Below the pieces are notes generated by a model. That model ran no database searches. It was not told the origin of the DNA and worked only from the letters and a program-made list of their open reading frames with translations. DNA of 64,000 nt from the NCBI GenBank assembly GCA_025331565.1, contig JAFREQ010000039.1, forward strand, positions 3,720,001 through 3,784,000. The letters run 5' to 3'. Below, one piece after another: positions 10,626 through 23,900 of this stretch. Positions within the stretch are counted from its first letter, which is position 1, and each line of letters opens with the position of its first letter. The position numbers and the translations under genes are program-made. Source of the stretch: Holacanthus passer. Taxonomy: Eukaryota; Chordata; Actinopteri; Pomacanthidae.

Positions 10626-11802
10626 CTTGCCATTAGGTCTCACAGCTTTGCTGACTTTGATTAAGAACAAATCAGTTCCCTTTACCTGAAACTAGGGCAG
10701 TGATTACTGAAGCTCAGGAAAAGAAAATCAGAAAAAAAATCATCTTTTTTTTTTTTTACCCTCTGTTGATGCTCCCAACCTCCTCAGAGCAGAAATGTAA
10801 AAAGTATTTTCCATTGAGCACGATTTGAAGTGATAAAAATCACGACCGTATCCAACAACACAAACAACTGATGTTTCCAGTGCATTTGTGCCGTAAGATA
10901 AAATACTGTACATAGGGCTAATGTCCTAACCACGCTCCTCTGTCTGTACATGCTACCTACAGTTTACAATGACATTGTGTCAAATATCTGACTTTTTTTC
11001 TTGAAACATTGACTTTTTATGCAAAAGGTGACGTTTTATTATACAGCAGAAATTATAGCTTCTGTTCCTTTTGACATATCGCTTGTCTTATTTGTCTTCC
11101 TTGTCCATTACCACGCATGGAAACCCCAGCTGATATGAAAGTATCTGATAATAAAAAAATAAAAGTCACATAAATTGGACCACTTTGTTTTTCTCTCCCT
11201 TATCACCACTTTTTGTTCCAAGCAGACTTCTATTCATGAAGGACACACCAAGCAAAGAAACGAAATGATAAAAAAAACATTGAAATTAAAGATTTTTTTT
11301 TTATCTGTGTTACCATCTGAGTCGTAGTACTCGTCTCCATGTTAAAAGGTTCCCTGTCGTTTGAGGTGAAATGTGAATCAACAGAGTAGTTTCATCCATT
11401 GGAAAAAAAAAAAAAAAAACAACAGCTAAAAAAAATGGCTGCTGTCTTCACCTCTTACATCGAGGCAAATCAGTAAGCTCCGGAGTGGCAGTCGAGACTT
11501 CATCACACCAAAAATCTCACCTCCAGCAAGCTCTCCTTATCGCTGCTTCCCTCCGCTTTGAAATCTGTGGATCTCCCCAGAGTTTTGGAATGGACTGGTT
11601 AAAAATAAGCAAGAGTTTTAAAAAAGTTTCTTTTTGTGTGGAGGTCTCCACTTTTCTGGACGTGTGTGGTTGGATTTAATAAAGACAGAGAAGAAGAGAG
11701 TTGGAGGAGTCACTTATTGTGAGAGTTCACGTCTTTGAGAGAGTGTGCGTGAGTGCGCTTGTGTGCGTGAGGGCGTCGCTCTCTCTCTGCGGGGTATGGC
11801 TG

Positions 11803-11932
11803 CTACTTGAAGACATAGTTGATCAGGACCTGAAGGAGGACGAGGAAAACAATGATGACGTAGTCGCGCTGCTGGAGGAAAGAGCCGCCCTCCGCCCGGC
11901 CTGCCGCACGACTCCGCAGCACACTGATGCTC
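11803..11932 (-). CDS. osbpl8: osbpl8 last coding exon: C-terminal ER membrane anchor
   Basis: 130 bases with acceptor GTTTGTAG and stop TAG. It encodes the end of the coiled region (ISVLRSR), FLQQRDY, and a 19-residue hydrophobic segment ending in VFK. This is the tail anchor that holds ORP5/ORP8 in the ER. The tail is almost colinear with the mammalian one (FLQQ, then a hydrophobic stretch ending FK). Confidence 0.93.
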
Positions 11933-14900
11933 CTACAAACACACAGGAATTATGTGGAGAGGCTCGAGGCAGGTGTCATATCACACTCATGGTACAGTGG
12001 GACAAACTTCTCACCTGTTAATGTCTTCCTGCGTCTGCTTTATAGATTCAATGGCACTTTGAAGTTCACTGAGGTCTGCTCCTTTTTTCCTCAGCCGACT
12101 GTTATGCTTGCTTTTGTGTCCTGCAACAAAATGTGTTGAACATGGTTTCTGCAGGGTTCACCAGATTAAACAAGAGACTTCAAAGATCTTTTAATACCAC
12201 ATAGAATGCATTGCAATAGATTTTTCAAGGTCATACTGGTCAACGTGGAATGGAAAACCAGTAGGAAAAAAGAAGGCCTTCAATTATTTATTAAGTACAT
12301 GAATTTAATGAGATCTATATCACATTTTTGTCAATGCTTCCCAGCTGTATATAACAATAATTCCTTGCAATATAATCAATCAGTGTGTGTAGCTTGGACC
12401 CAGATGAGCGGTACAAAACTGATGGATTGATGAACCAATTAAAATTTGACACCTGAGCTTTCTAGGTACTGGGGTAGCGATAGCAACAGTGTTCACTAAT
12501 GGTTTGATGGCGCTGACAACCCCGTGTGCTCACAATCCACTGTCACACTAGTCTAACCTGTAGTTTACAGATGTGTAACATTTCCAAACAGACTGCATAT
12601 AAACACAAAAAAAAATGTTAAATGTGTGCTCATGTAACTGTCTATGGCAAGCACGGTTAAAATAAAAATCAGAAAATACTGAGGATCAAGTTTTGGCCTT
12701 TTTGGGGGAACTGAATTCAATGTTTTCTAATAATTTTTGAGACCTACAGAAATCCTGGTTAAAGCTGACATGTTAAAGACAGATAGATAGATAGATGAAG
12801 CATGTTCCTTCACCATCACCTCCACTCCACACCACAAGAGTGTGCTGTTAACCAACTCTGTACATTATTCTACAGAAGGCTATATGTCTAAAATCCTCTC
12901 AATTTATAACCAAATCCAGTTCAGTTTGACCTAGAAGTTTATTTTTACCTGCTTATTGAGCTGTTGTGTATCTGTAGATTATTATTATTATTATTATCAA
13001 TATATGATAATGAGATATAGAATATAGGTATATGCTGTTGGTCAATAAAAAAACAACTAATGGCCAAACAGCCAGTTGTACTCATGTTAGCTGTGTATTT
13101 TTGTATATGATTGGGGCTCACGTTCGCTACCGGACGAGTCTTGGCGGTCGGGTTCTGGCGAGGAGCAGCCACTCTCTGGGCTCTTGGGCTTGTCGCTCTT
13201 GTGTTTCCTCTTTGGCACCGTTACCTAAACACACATGTGCAGACACACACATAAGCGCACACACAAACGCACAAAGAGAAACAGGTGAAACAAAGAGGCC
13301 ACAGACAACGGCTAGAACTAAATAAGAGCGTAAACAAACATATCTTAGCATTCACACAGGAACAAAGACTCAAAAATACAAAAGACTAACTATAAGACGT
13401 AATTGTTTACATAGACATCAACACAACAAAATGATGTTACGAAACATGCGAGTACATCAGTCAGCCACATCCTCTTAAAACACTCAACAATGACTCAACT
13501 AGCGACCAAACCTGCCAAGAGCTGGGACATTAAAATCATTTTGCTCAAAGGGATTAAACTCTGACTGGATTACACTGCTCTTAATCTTAATGCTTTGTTT
13601 AATGTGATGCATTTATTCAGGTCAGGAGTCAAGTGAAACCACTTTTAAAGCTGATTTAAGGGTGGTAGCACAAAATCATTTCAGATTTTGCCAAACAAAG
13701 ACCAGAAGGTCAAAGTGGGAAAGTGCACAATTTATCAAGAATTTATCTTGATGATTTTTGTTGGGGTTTTTTTTTTAACCTAACAACAATTATTTTTACT
13801 TATAACTCCACTGGTGGTATTCCAAAAGCACTAGGCAGGTGGTTACTTTGAATACACACAAAACAAACAAACCAAAAAAACAACTGTTTGACAGACTCCA
13901 AACATATGAGCAACAATTACAGCGATTGTAAAACAGCAGCCTTTAGCTTGCCAACATAACATGAGCAAGGAGCAGCTCCGTAGAAGTTGGGACGAAGTGA
14001 GCGAACACAAGATAGGAACAAACAAAATGAAAATGAGGACAGGTGAAGGGTGAGGAGGGTGTGGCGGACACCCTGAAGCAGCCAGGCGCTGATGGTGGTG
14101 GTTGGTCTGTTGATGTGATGGATGGAGCTGTTCTCTCCTTTAGACTTTGTATGGGAGAAAGCTAAATGTTGTTTATTCTAACATGCTCAAAGAATACCAC
14201 TTAAACCATCACCAGACTTTATTATCATTTCATTTCATTTTACATTGGGAATTTGATTTACAGCTATAGATGCTGCCTCCACTTTTATTAAGATTAAAAA
14301 CAAAAGAAGTAGAAGACATTTTATTGAGTGAAATGGCAAAATCAACAACTGCTGAGTTAAATAATGTGCGTGTACATGTAAAGATTGTTTTAATTCATAA
14401 TTTACAAGCTGTGAATAAGTAGTAAATTACAGTAAATTGAGTGCATCATCCTTTACACACACTCCACTAGACGCCTGAAAACATTGTGTATAAGTTATTA
14501 TACTTGCTGCAGCTTTAATTACTCAGAAACTGACTTGTTTTAGTTAATGGACTTCACAATTTTTCGCAATAAAACAAAAAATAAGCCTGGAACCTGCAGG
14601 AAGAGAATATTTCTAAATAATGCCAGTGTAACACATGCAGTCCTTCAAATTAATGATCCTTTTCCTCTTGACAAGGCAAGAAAAAAACACCTTGTTATCC
14701 ACTTAGCATGCAGGTCGACATAACCTTCCCTCCCATACAGAGAGAACAGCAGGTGCCAGGGTAGGAAAAGATTAAAAAAAGAGAGACGGAGAGAAGGAAA
14801 AAGACAAAAAAAAAAAAGGGCGCAGAGGCGACAACGGCGATGGCGGCGCAGTGACAATGACACAGAGAGAAGAAGGGACAATGGAGATGGTGCACCGGGT

Positions 14901-17900
14901 GCTGCGTGGAAGGTGGCGGAGGCGGCGAGCTGCTTTTAATTTGAATGGCGGTTTTTGATTGGGACGACCTACCTGGCACTTGCAATTGTCCCTCCGCGGC
15001 CCCTGGTTACTCAGACTAATAAGACTGCCAGAACGTACCATAGGGGTGCGGTGTCGGACCTTGGTCTGGATACAGCCGTCTTTCTCAAACTGGATCAGGT
15101 CGTTGAGCGGATCCCATGGCCTCGTGCTGGGGAGGGGGGCAGAGACAGAGACAAAGGAATACATGAACAAAAGAGAGTGTATGGATGTTAGGAAGAGAGA
15201 GAGGGAAAAATGTGAAATAGAGAAACAGAGAGAATGAAAGAGAAGATGGAAGTAAGAATTAGACAGACGACAGACAAAAATAGCATGGAGACACTTTTTA
15301 CCAGTGAAAAACCATTATTATTCATTAAATGCATCCTGTCTATCATTTAAGATATTAAAATTGTTTATAACTGTTTATATTTATATAATCCACTGATCTA
15401 CATCATCAAGAACAGTCTGATTTGGACGTCACCCCTGCAGTTATACAGAATCAGCACTAGATGGCACCCTGTCACATGACCAGATGTGAGCAAGACAGAC
15501 TTGGCCTTTAGGTCCTGAACATTAAGGGTTCTGTTCCAAAATAAGCATCATCATAGTTTAATTTACAATGACACTCACAGTTGACAGGTAACCGTTTGTC
15601 CCATTATCATTGCCCCTCACTGTATTTCAGTCTGAGAGGAGTCACTCACTCGGCATATCTGTAATGCCACTCTCCGGTGACGGGGTCCTGCTCGAACAGG
15701 GCCGGGATCCACTCCTCACACTTGGCCTTCCGTTCGCGGGCAGACTTCCTCTGCGCTTCCTCCAGGATGAACTTCTCATTGGTGGCCTCGGTCTGGTCCT
15801 TGTTGTTGATGGCCCGGGTCACGTGCTGCCACAGTCTGATGGATTGACAGGGAACAAAGTCAGAAGTTACATGGGAGTAATAAAAAAATGCACAAGCAGC
15901 TTTTAAAAGAGAATCCTAAAAATACATCAAAATGTCAAATAGTGACTGAGAGAAACTAAATTATAAGCAAATAAATACAAAACCATACAGGGTATAAATA
16001 AAAATTAAGGAAAGTAAAATAAGTGTCTCGTTATTCCAAACTTTTTCACAATGTGGCAAGAGTGACAATGTTTTCAGTAGTTTTCAGACTGACCTGCTCT
16101 GATAACACTCTAATAACAGTTCACCTTTCTGATTCGAGCTCTCCCTGCTCCTCTGGTGGGACGGTGCAGCGGGTCAGTCGACTCTGCCTCAGTTCTGGCG
16201 TCGGGTTCCAGAAAGTGTCCATCGTCCCCGTCTTCTTGTCATTGATGAAGATCTCACTGTCCTGTGAGGGGAAAGTCATAAAGATCTCCTTATTTGCCTA
16301 GACTAGAGCACAGTAAATCTGTTGTCTGTATTAAGTGGCTATTGGTTCATGACTGTGAGTCCGAGGCTGACACCATTTTGCTGTAATTTCACAGCTTCTT
16401 TGAAACACATCAAGTCATAGACACACAGCTCCATCATTTTCTTGACCTATAAGAAGCCTAACAGTTTTAACCTAACAATATTTTGCTGAACTTCACCACA
16501 GAATGTTTAACACATTTACACCACATGAAACAAATACTTCAATATTTTAATTATGTTTCTACTCTCAGTTGTATATATTTGCATGCTGGTGCCATTTTAG
16601 GAAAGGGCCTACAAGCAACAGCCAGACTTTTAGCATATTGTGTGTATATCAGGGTTTATTATACAACAAGCAATCATCCGAAGAATATGTTAGAGTGTGT
16701 CTTACCCAGTGTCCTTCTAGCGTAGCTAACACCTCCTTTCCCAGCTTGATCTTTCCAGAGACCTGATTGACGCTGTCACTGCTGCCCAGGAATGGCTGGA
16801 GGGAGTGGGGAGGAGAAAGGAGGGGCAGAGCGGGAGGAAGGGGCAAGGAAAGAATAGGAGAGGAATTGATAAGGTAGGACGCAAGGATGGAGAGATACAC
16901 GTACACACATACAGTTTACATGCTGCAGTTACTGTGGACAAAAATGCTGTGGTTTATTTTGTGTCTTTTTATCTCCCTTTATGTGTCAGTGGTACTTTAA
17001 AATAGAATGGTATAACATGAGCGTGGTTTGTTTGTGTTGTTCAGCACAATCTTTCTCGTTGAAATACAAAAGAGATGTGGTTGACAGAGCAGAAGAAAAT
17101 AAGCCTCAGAGATAAGGCTTAAAAGCTACATATTTTCACTAAAGACCAATCTAACAACAAAAGAAATGAAGCTAGCAAACCACCATCAACGTCCAATTAA
17201 ATTTAGTTAATGAAAGTACTTCAGCTTAATGGTTCAAATGGGTGCACTGCACTCAATAGCACTCATTCCTCTCCATTAATCTACACGAGGCAAAAAGATA
17301 CCGCTGCAACAATAAGACTAACAACAAGAGTCAGCTATGCTTATTTGTATTTTAAATGAAAATGTATTGATTCTCCTGTTTTCCCTGACATGTACCTGTC
17401 GCTATTTCAGGACAGGACGATGCAGTTGATGGTGGGAATCATGGTATGGAGGATGGGTTGTTTTTCGGGGGGGACAGGGAGTGGAATGGTTGGTGGTGGC
17501 GTGAGACATTGAGAAAAGTCACGTGAGAAACTGACTTTGAGGAGTTCTCTCTTAAGAAGTTTATTACTCAACAACTCTAAAGGCCCCACTCTATCAACAA
17601 AGCACTGACATTATCGACATTATCTATCACTATCATCCATTATCCATTATCTACTCTTACAGAAGTGTAATTTCAAAGAGGAACATGCAGCCGTACCTTC
17701 AGTTTGAATTCGAGCTGAGCACTGTAGCCCGTTTTCTCACACGCGATGGTGATCTGACCACCCAGCTCCAGGGTCATGGTCCCATAGAGGATGCCTACCA
17801 GATGAAAAACCATTACGAGAAATTTCATTAAGCACAGATTGCTGGCTCATGAAGTGGACACAACTTTTCAGTCTTGTTCAAGGTAGTTTAATGACAAATT

Positions 17901-20900
17901 AATGTGACAGAATTCTGTCTGACAGTGGATCAAACTGGTACATAAAAGCACCACTGAAGTGAGATCATGGCGTGAGAAAGAGCAGGATGCACTCTGACCT
18001 TTACAGTGAGCGTAGGGCATGTTCATCACATAGTCCTCTCCCCGGTTGAGAAAAGTGAGCCGAGCCTCCCCGTCTAATATGGCCGACAGGGAGTTTCCTA
18101 GTGTGTAAACAACAGCAGTCAGCGGACAGATGTTCTTGAATACCAAATGACTAATAAATCCAGAGCTGAATAAAAATTTGCATATTTTATTAGAATTGAA
18201 GGTGCCTGTGGATGACATTAAGTGGATTTTACTGGTATAAGTGTATGTGTACCATAGAACTTGGACTTGGCAAGGATGCTGCCACTGAGGCAGAATCCAT
18301 CCTTCCTGTTGCTGACATAGAAGGCTGACACTGGAGGATGATGGGATACCTGAAGAGAAACACATGTTGATCAGCTTTAATGCTTCTAAAGTCAAGACAA
18401 TGACCATCAGCCCTAGATTCATCTCACAGCCAACGTATTCCAATGACCCAACACAAGGCTACTTGCTTCATGGGGACTATCTGATATAGGCAGAAGGAGC
18501 TCTTGACCAATTAGAATGTTAGCAGTTGGTACAGCTAGTAGTACAGCTGTTGTTACCTGTTCTGCAATGTAGAAGGTCTTGCTGTTGGTCTTCTGGTGGA
18601 GCCACATGCAGCGGTACGTCTCTCCAATGATGGGGTTGTAAGGCTTCTTCAACCCCTGTGGATTAAAAAAAATCAACATGACAGATGATTTTAGTATCAC
18701 ATATCGTCCTGTGTATAGACAGCATGAATATTCTCTGTAGCACATCGACATGAAGTGGCTTATATTTGTTTATTCTCCTGACCTTCGGCTTTTTGTAAAA
18801 TCCAGAGATGTACCACTTCACCACCTTCTTCATCCGGTTATAGGCATTCTCCTCAATTGCAGCTCTGAAAATTAAACAAATTAGGATTGACGCTGTTCGA
18901 TAACACGCTGAGTGTCTCTTTCAGCTTTTCTCTACTTGTCACTGTGCACTTCCACTAAGTATCCACAGAACTTCTTTAAAGGAAGCGAAAACACCCTGAA
19001 TATGTTTTGTTTTCTTCTGACAATCAGACACATTCAATGACAGTGTCTGTATTTATGGAACAATCAGTCACTCATCTTCAACAACAACGGCAAATTGCAA
19101 ACACAAGGAATCACTGGCAAATTCAAAACAGACCAAGACATGTATTCTGATGTTTAATACTGAATAAAGAACTGAGAACACATTGGAAAATACCTTCATA
19201 TTTCATGACTGAAGAAGACAAAGGGCCATAAAACATAAATAATTATCTGATAAATGTTTGTTGAATTGGATTCCGTGCAAAAAGTTGCAGAATGTCTGCA
19301 CTTTTTCCCATTTTTAAGCACTTGTTGGAGCAGTTTGCTTAATGCTCTGTCTTTACAGAAGTTAGAGGCCTTAACTCAGTGGAATACAGACTCAAAGAAT
19401 TCTGAACCGATAGAGGTAACACACAGGGTCATGCTCGATTAAGCTAATAGCCTGCTATCTCAAGCTTCATATTTAGCATAAAGGAATTATTGGTATTGAC
19501 CTTCTCATTTAACTCTTGGCAAGAAAGCAAATAAGCATATTTCCCAAAATGTCAGTCTATTCCTTTAAAAAGCCTTAGGACAAACGGTAAATGGGAAGAG
19601 CTTACTCTGACAGGAAGTCTGCGTGGTAGTAGTAATCAGACAGTTTGTCCAGAAAGGACCGTGGCTCCAGGATGAATGTGGGCAGCACCACCTTGGACAG
19701 ATCCATGCCAGGTCGTACCTGCTTCAGCAGAGTCCAGATCAGAGATTTATTCTCCTCTGATACCGTCTCTGTCTGGGCAGCCTCGCCAGCCTGGAGAAGG
19801 AGACACAAACAGACACAACGGTAGAGAAGTGATGCATGTTTCCTGCATGTAGCCTGCAGTAATACTGCAGACATGTTAAAATGTACTCATGTACAAGACA
19901 TATTGACACGGCATCTCAGAAACATTCAGATTTTTGCACGAGTTTCCACATGCTTAAAAGTTTTGTGTGAATGTTTGTGCAACTGGTTTGTAAAAAGAGG
20001 TTTTAATTAACTCCTAGCTGTAAAGGCTTCAGTAGGTGTTTAATTAGTGAGCTGTCAAACTGAGATTACATCAGAATGGAAATGCATTTAAGTACTTTCA
20101 CACTTGCTTTCATACCACCACAGTCACACCCACACACACCAACCCACACAGACTGTGATCAAAGCCTGTCCGTGTTACAGCTTTCCTACCAGCCCCAGAA
20201 GAGAAACATGCTCATTTCCCCTCATTATTCAAGGGGCTTTATAACAAAAGTCCAAAGTTTTAATTCAAGCTAAAGATCAAAATAGTTGTTAGAAATCCTT
20301 TGAGAATATGGTGTAAAGCTGCAAAGCAAACTCTTCGTCTCCTACCTCTCCAAGTTCCTCATGGGACTGTTCCAGGTACGGGGTTTCCCGCAGATGTTCA
20401 TTAGGGTCCAGATCGATGTATGAGTCATCTTGACGTTCTGACGTGTCGCTGTCACTCTCCTCGCTCTTCTCCAGGCCTTCTGGGTCTGACTCCTCGTGGT
20501 CCTGTTCACCCTCCCTGTCTGACTTGTCTGAGTACAGGTCAGGGTCTTTCAAGTGGTCACTGTCATTGAACCTGGAGGAAGGGTGGATTTGGCAGTTAAG
20601 TGGTGGCTGGTCCCTTAAATCCTTTAAGGGAGAATAATATAATTGCAGCTTGGGTTTTATTTTCTACTCACTGGAAACCATGGATGTTGTGGGCTCGGAG
20701 AAGGCTGTAGAAATTAATGGAGTGTTCTCCACCAGTGGTGACTGTGCTCATGTCCTCCTTCCCCTCGCGGATCATGGTCCTCTTCAGTAGGCTGGAGCAC
20801 TTCAGGGCCAGCTCTAAGGCGTCCATCCAGCATCGGCCTGAGAAGGAGATCAGGGAAACTCACTGATGTGCTAAACTTTTCTGAAGCAGCAAATATTTTC

Positions 20901-23900
20901 AGGCTTTGCTCTTAGTTCATTATTCTTCTTTTAAAACTGAGCAAAAATTGCAATATGGTTGCCTTAGTGTTTTTTTTTTAAACAATTTTGGTTCTTGTAC
21001 CTGCTACCACCCCAGGTCTCATCCCAGGATTAGTTGCAGAGGAGCAAAATGTAAAAATTTATATCACAACAGGGTGCCAACTATGTCGTAATTGCAATGA
21101 AAAAATTTAAGCATGCTGCTCCACGAGAAAAATGTGCTTGAACTAAGTTTTTAAATGGCAGTTTTCCAGGATTATTTATAGTGCATAAAACACTTACACT
21201 TTGAATTGACACTCTTAAAATAAAGTGGAGGAAAGCAAATATTGTGCACTAGGGTAGAAAATAGCAGGTGATTTTTAACACTGTTTGATGATTCCAGCAC
21301 CATGGAGAGAGACTCAGAGAGGGAAAGATGGGATTGGATGTTTCAGCACCATGGACAGAGACATGGATCAAGATGGGCTGTGGCAAAAACCATTCATGAG
21401 TTCACTATTCACACACTATGTAATTGTTTGTAATGGATTATACCATTACCATTAATGGATTATAACATTACCATTAATGGATCATACCATTTTGCCCCCC
21501 TTTAGAAACAATAAATAAATAAAGTAAGTAAGTAAGTCATGTCCGCTACTCCCATGTAAAGTGTTTTAGTTTTTATTAGCTATTACAAGTATTGGGGAAA
21601 CTACTAATAAAACAAGCCAAGTTGCATCTCACTAAAATAACAATGTAAAAAATATGGGTTAGCAAGATAGCCACACTAGCATCAGAGCACTCTTTTGATT
21701 GTCCCCACATGATTGAAATCTATTTTACTGTCGTTCCACTGCACACTTCTCCCTCCAGTCATCCATTCCTACACTGCAGTGCTGTACGCTACTGACAGAT
21801 CAACACAGCCATGTAAAGTTAACGCTGCTTTATCAGTACTGTACAAATACATATAGAGTGCACAGAGTGACTCAAAAGTCACAGGTTTCCGTTTCAGCTG
21901 TCCAAATAGCCAAAATCAAACTACTCAGTAAAGATGCATAAGTGTGGTTTTTTGATTCCCATTTAAACATCTGAAAATTTCCCATCAGTATCGGCGTATG
22001 AGAGCTCAGCTGTAAAATAGGTCAGGTTGTGCAGACATGCCTATATTAAGATAATGAATTGGTTTAAAATAACGAGGATTGGGGTTAGTGTCAATTTAAC
22101 AATAGGCAACATACTGCAAGGAAAAGTAACTGTAGTTTTAAACCAATACCGATGTGCTTTATGAAGCTAATACTCAAAGCTAATAATGTGATGCTGATTT
22201 GGGGATTTATCTTTATCACTGGCAAGAATAGTTGAAGTGTGATTGACAGCCTGTCTCTTACCATCAGACTCAGAGGCGGCGCGGAAGATGAGGTGGCTGC
22301 TGGGTAATGGCTGAGTGATGGAGCCAACAGCTTCTCCTTTAGGACCCTGATGACAACAAGAAATAAATGGAGGAAATACATGTTACACATCAAATTCAGT
22401 CAGGTAAGTGTTTGTTTGAGTGAGTGTCTCGATTGAACCATCTGTCATTTCGATTTTTGTCTCTTCATTTGAGGCGGTTTTATGAGTTCCTCTGTGGTTT
22501 CCTCATTTCAACCACAGAGTTTGTGTTTTGATTTCCAGTTTTTAATCATTTATGTGTGCAATAGAGGAAATCTAGACTCCAGAGTACGCCATTATGTAAA
22601 TGAGCTATGAGAGGGGACAGAGGGGACAGAAGCTGATTGAGTGAAGTGTTTGTTTCGGGAGTGAAGAGGACGGTGGGGAGAGCAGGAACGCTGTAATCTA
22701 AAACACAGAGCACTAATTGTGATTCAAGCCTTTTCATGGTGTAAACATAAGGGAAAACACTTGCAGCGCGAGGTCAGTGATGAATACCAAATCACAGTTG
22801 GAGTGGACGACTGAACAGAGCTGAAAACACAGGAACAAATGGGAAACGTGTGCTGCCAAATGTGAAAATGGCCCAAATCAAACAAAGATGAGCTCTTAAT
22901 TATACAGTTAACATCTACATCTGTTTAACTATTTGCTTAACTGTGGAGACAAAGGAAGATCCGTTTCCCCTGATTATCTGTTTGTATTCATTTTGTTTTG
23001 TTCGGCACTGGAGAGCAAAGGCTGCCATTCAAATCCATTCGTCTGCATAACAAACCCCTGGCAGTATTCTCCTTCTCTATTATCAATCTATTATGAAAAA
23101 TAATGGGAATATAAGGTCAGACTTTTTCCATTGCAATATAAAGATATTACATAATGTAGGGCAGATGTAAAAAATAATTCAACATATTGAGAAATACACT
23201 TATTTGTTTTTTATGCTGAGGGTTAGATGAGAAGATTGATTGTTGTAGTTTCATGACAAAAAGTTGAATTTTATTGGGGGGAAACCTTCTCGGCCCAAAT
23301 ACAGTGCTGTGGAATTAGGCCCAACAGTGTCTGGAGAAGGAAGAGGCTGCCAACTTTCAAGACATTTTAAGAAAATGTCATTTTTGCAGTGTTAAAAGTT
23401 CTCTTTAACGTTACCATTAATATTGTTCAGGCAGGACATTTTATCAGAGAGCCAAATTTCACTAACCACTTGCATTTACTATTCCATTTGATCCTTTACA
23501 GGCCTTTCATGTATTCCCCTTAGTAGCTTTTACTCTGTTCAATGGCTTCTGTTCTTTGCTGCTGTCACCAACTACCTCTTAAATTTCTCAAGGTAGTCAA
23601 TCTAGAACAAGTCAAAGTAAGACTGCTTGCATTGGCCTTCTGTATAAAGAATTTATTTATTTTCTTTATTATTGTAATGAAAATTGCTACGCAAATCAAT
23701 GAATGTAAAAAAAAAACTTGTGGAATACATTTTTTATATTCTTGTGATATTTGCTAAATTCCCTGATATTAATGATAGAATTTCTATTATCTCCCAATTT
23801 TCCCAACCTGCTAAGCACCCCCTAAGTGCACCACAACACTCCTGAGAGTCACTAATGGCGGCGTGTCCTGTATCGTAAGGTATAACCTGACCTTGACGGC

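Larger units (their letters stand above)
8698..11802 (-). other. osbpl8: Predicted osbpl8 3' UTR
   Basis: This region lies between the TAG stop at 11803-11805 and the best polyadenylation signal. I saw no exon on either strand with proper splice sites. The + strand open frame 9291-9551 has no recognisable domain. A common repeat fragment sits at about 10479-10625. The extent of the UTR is inferred from the signal only. Confidence 0.4.
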
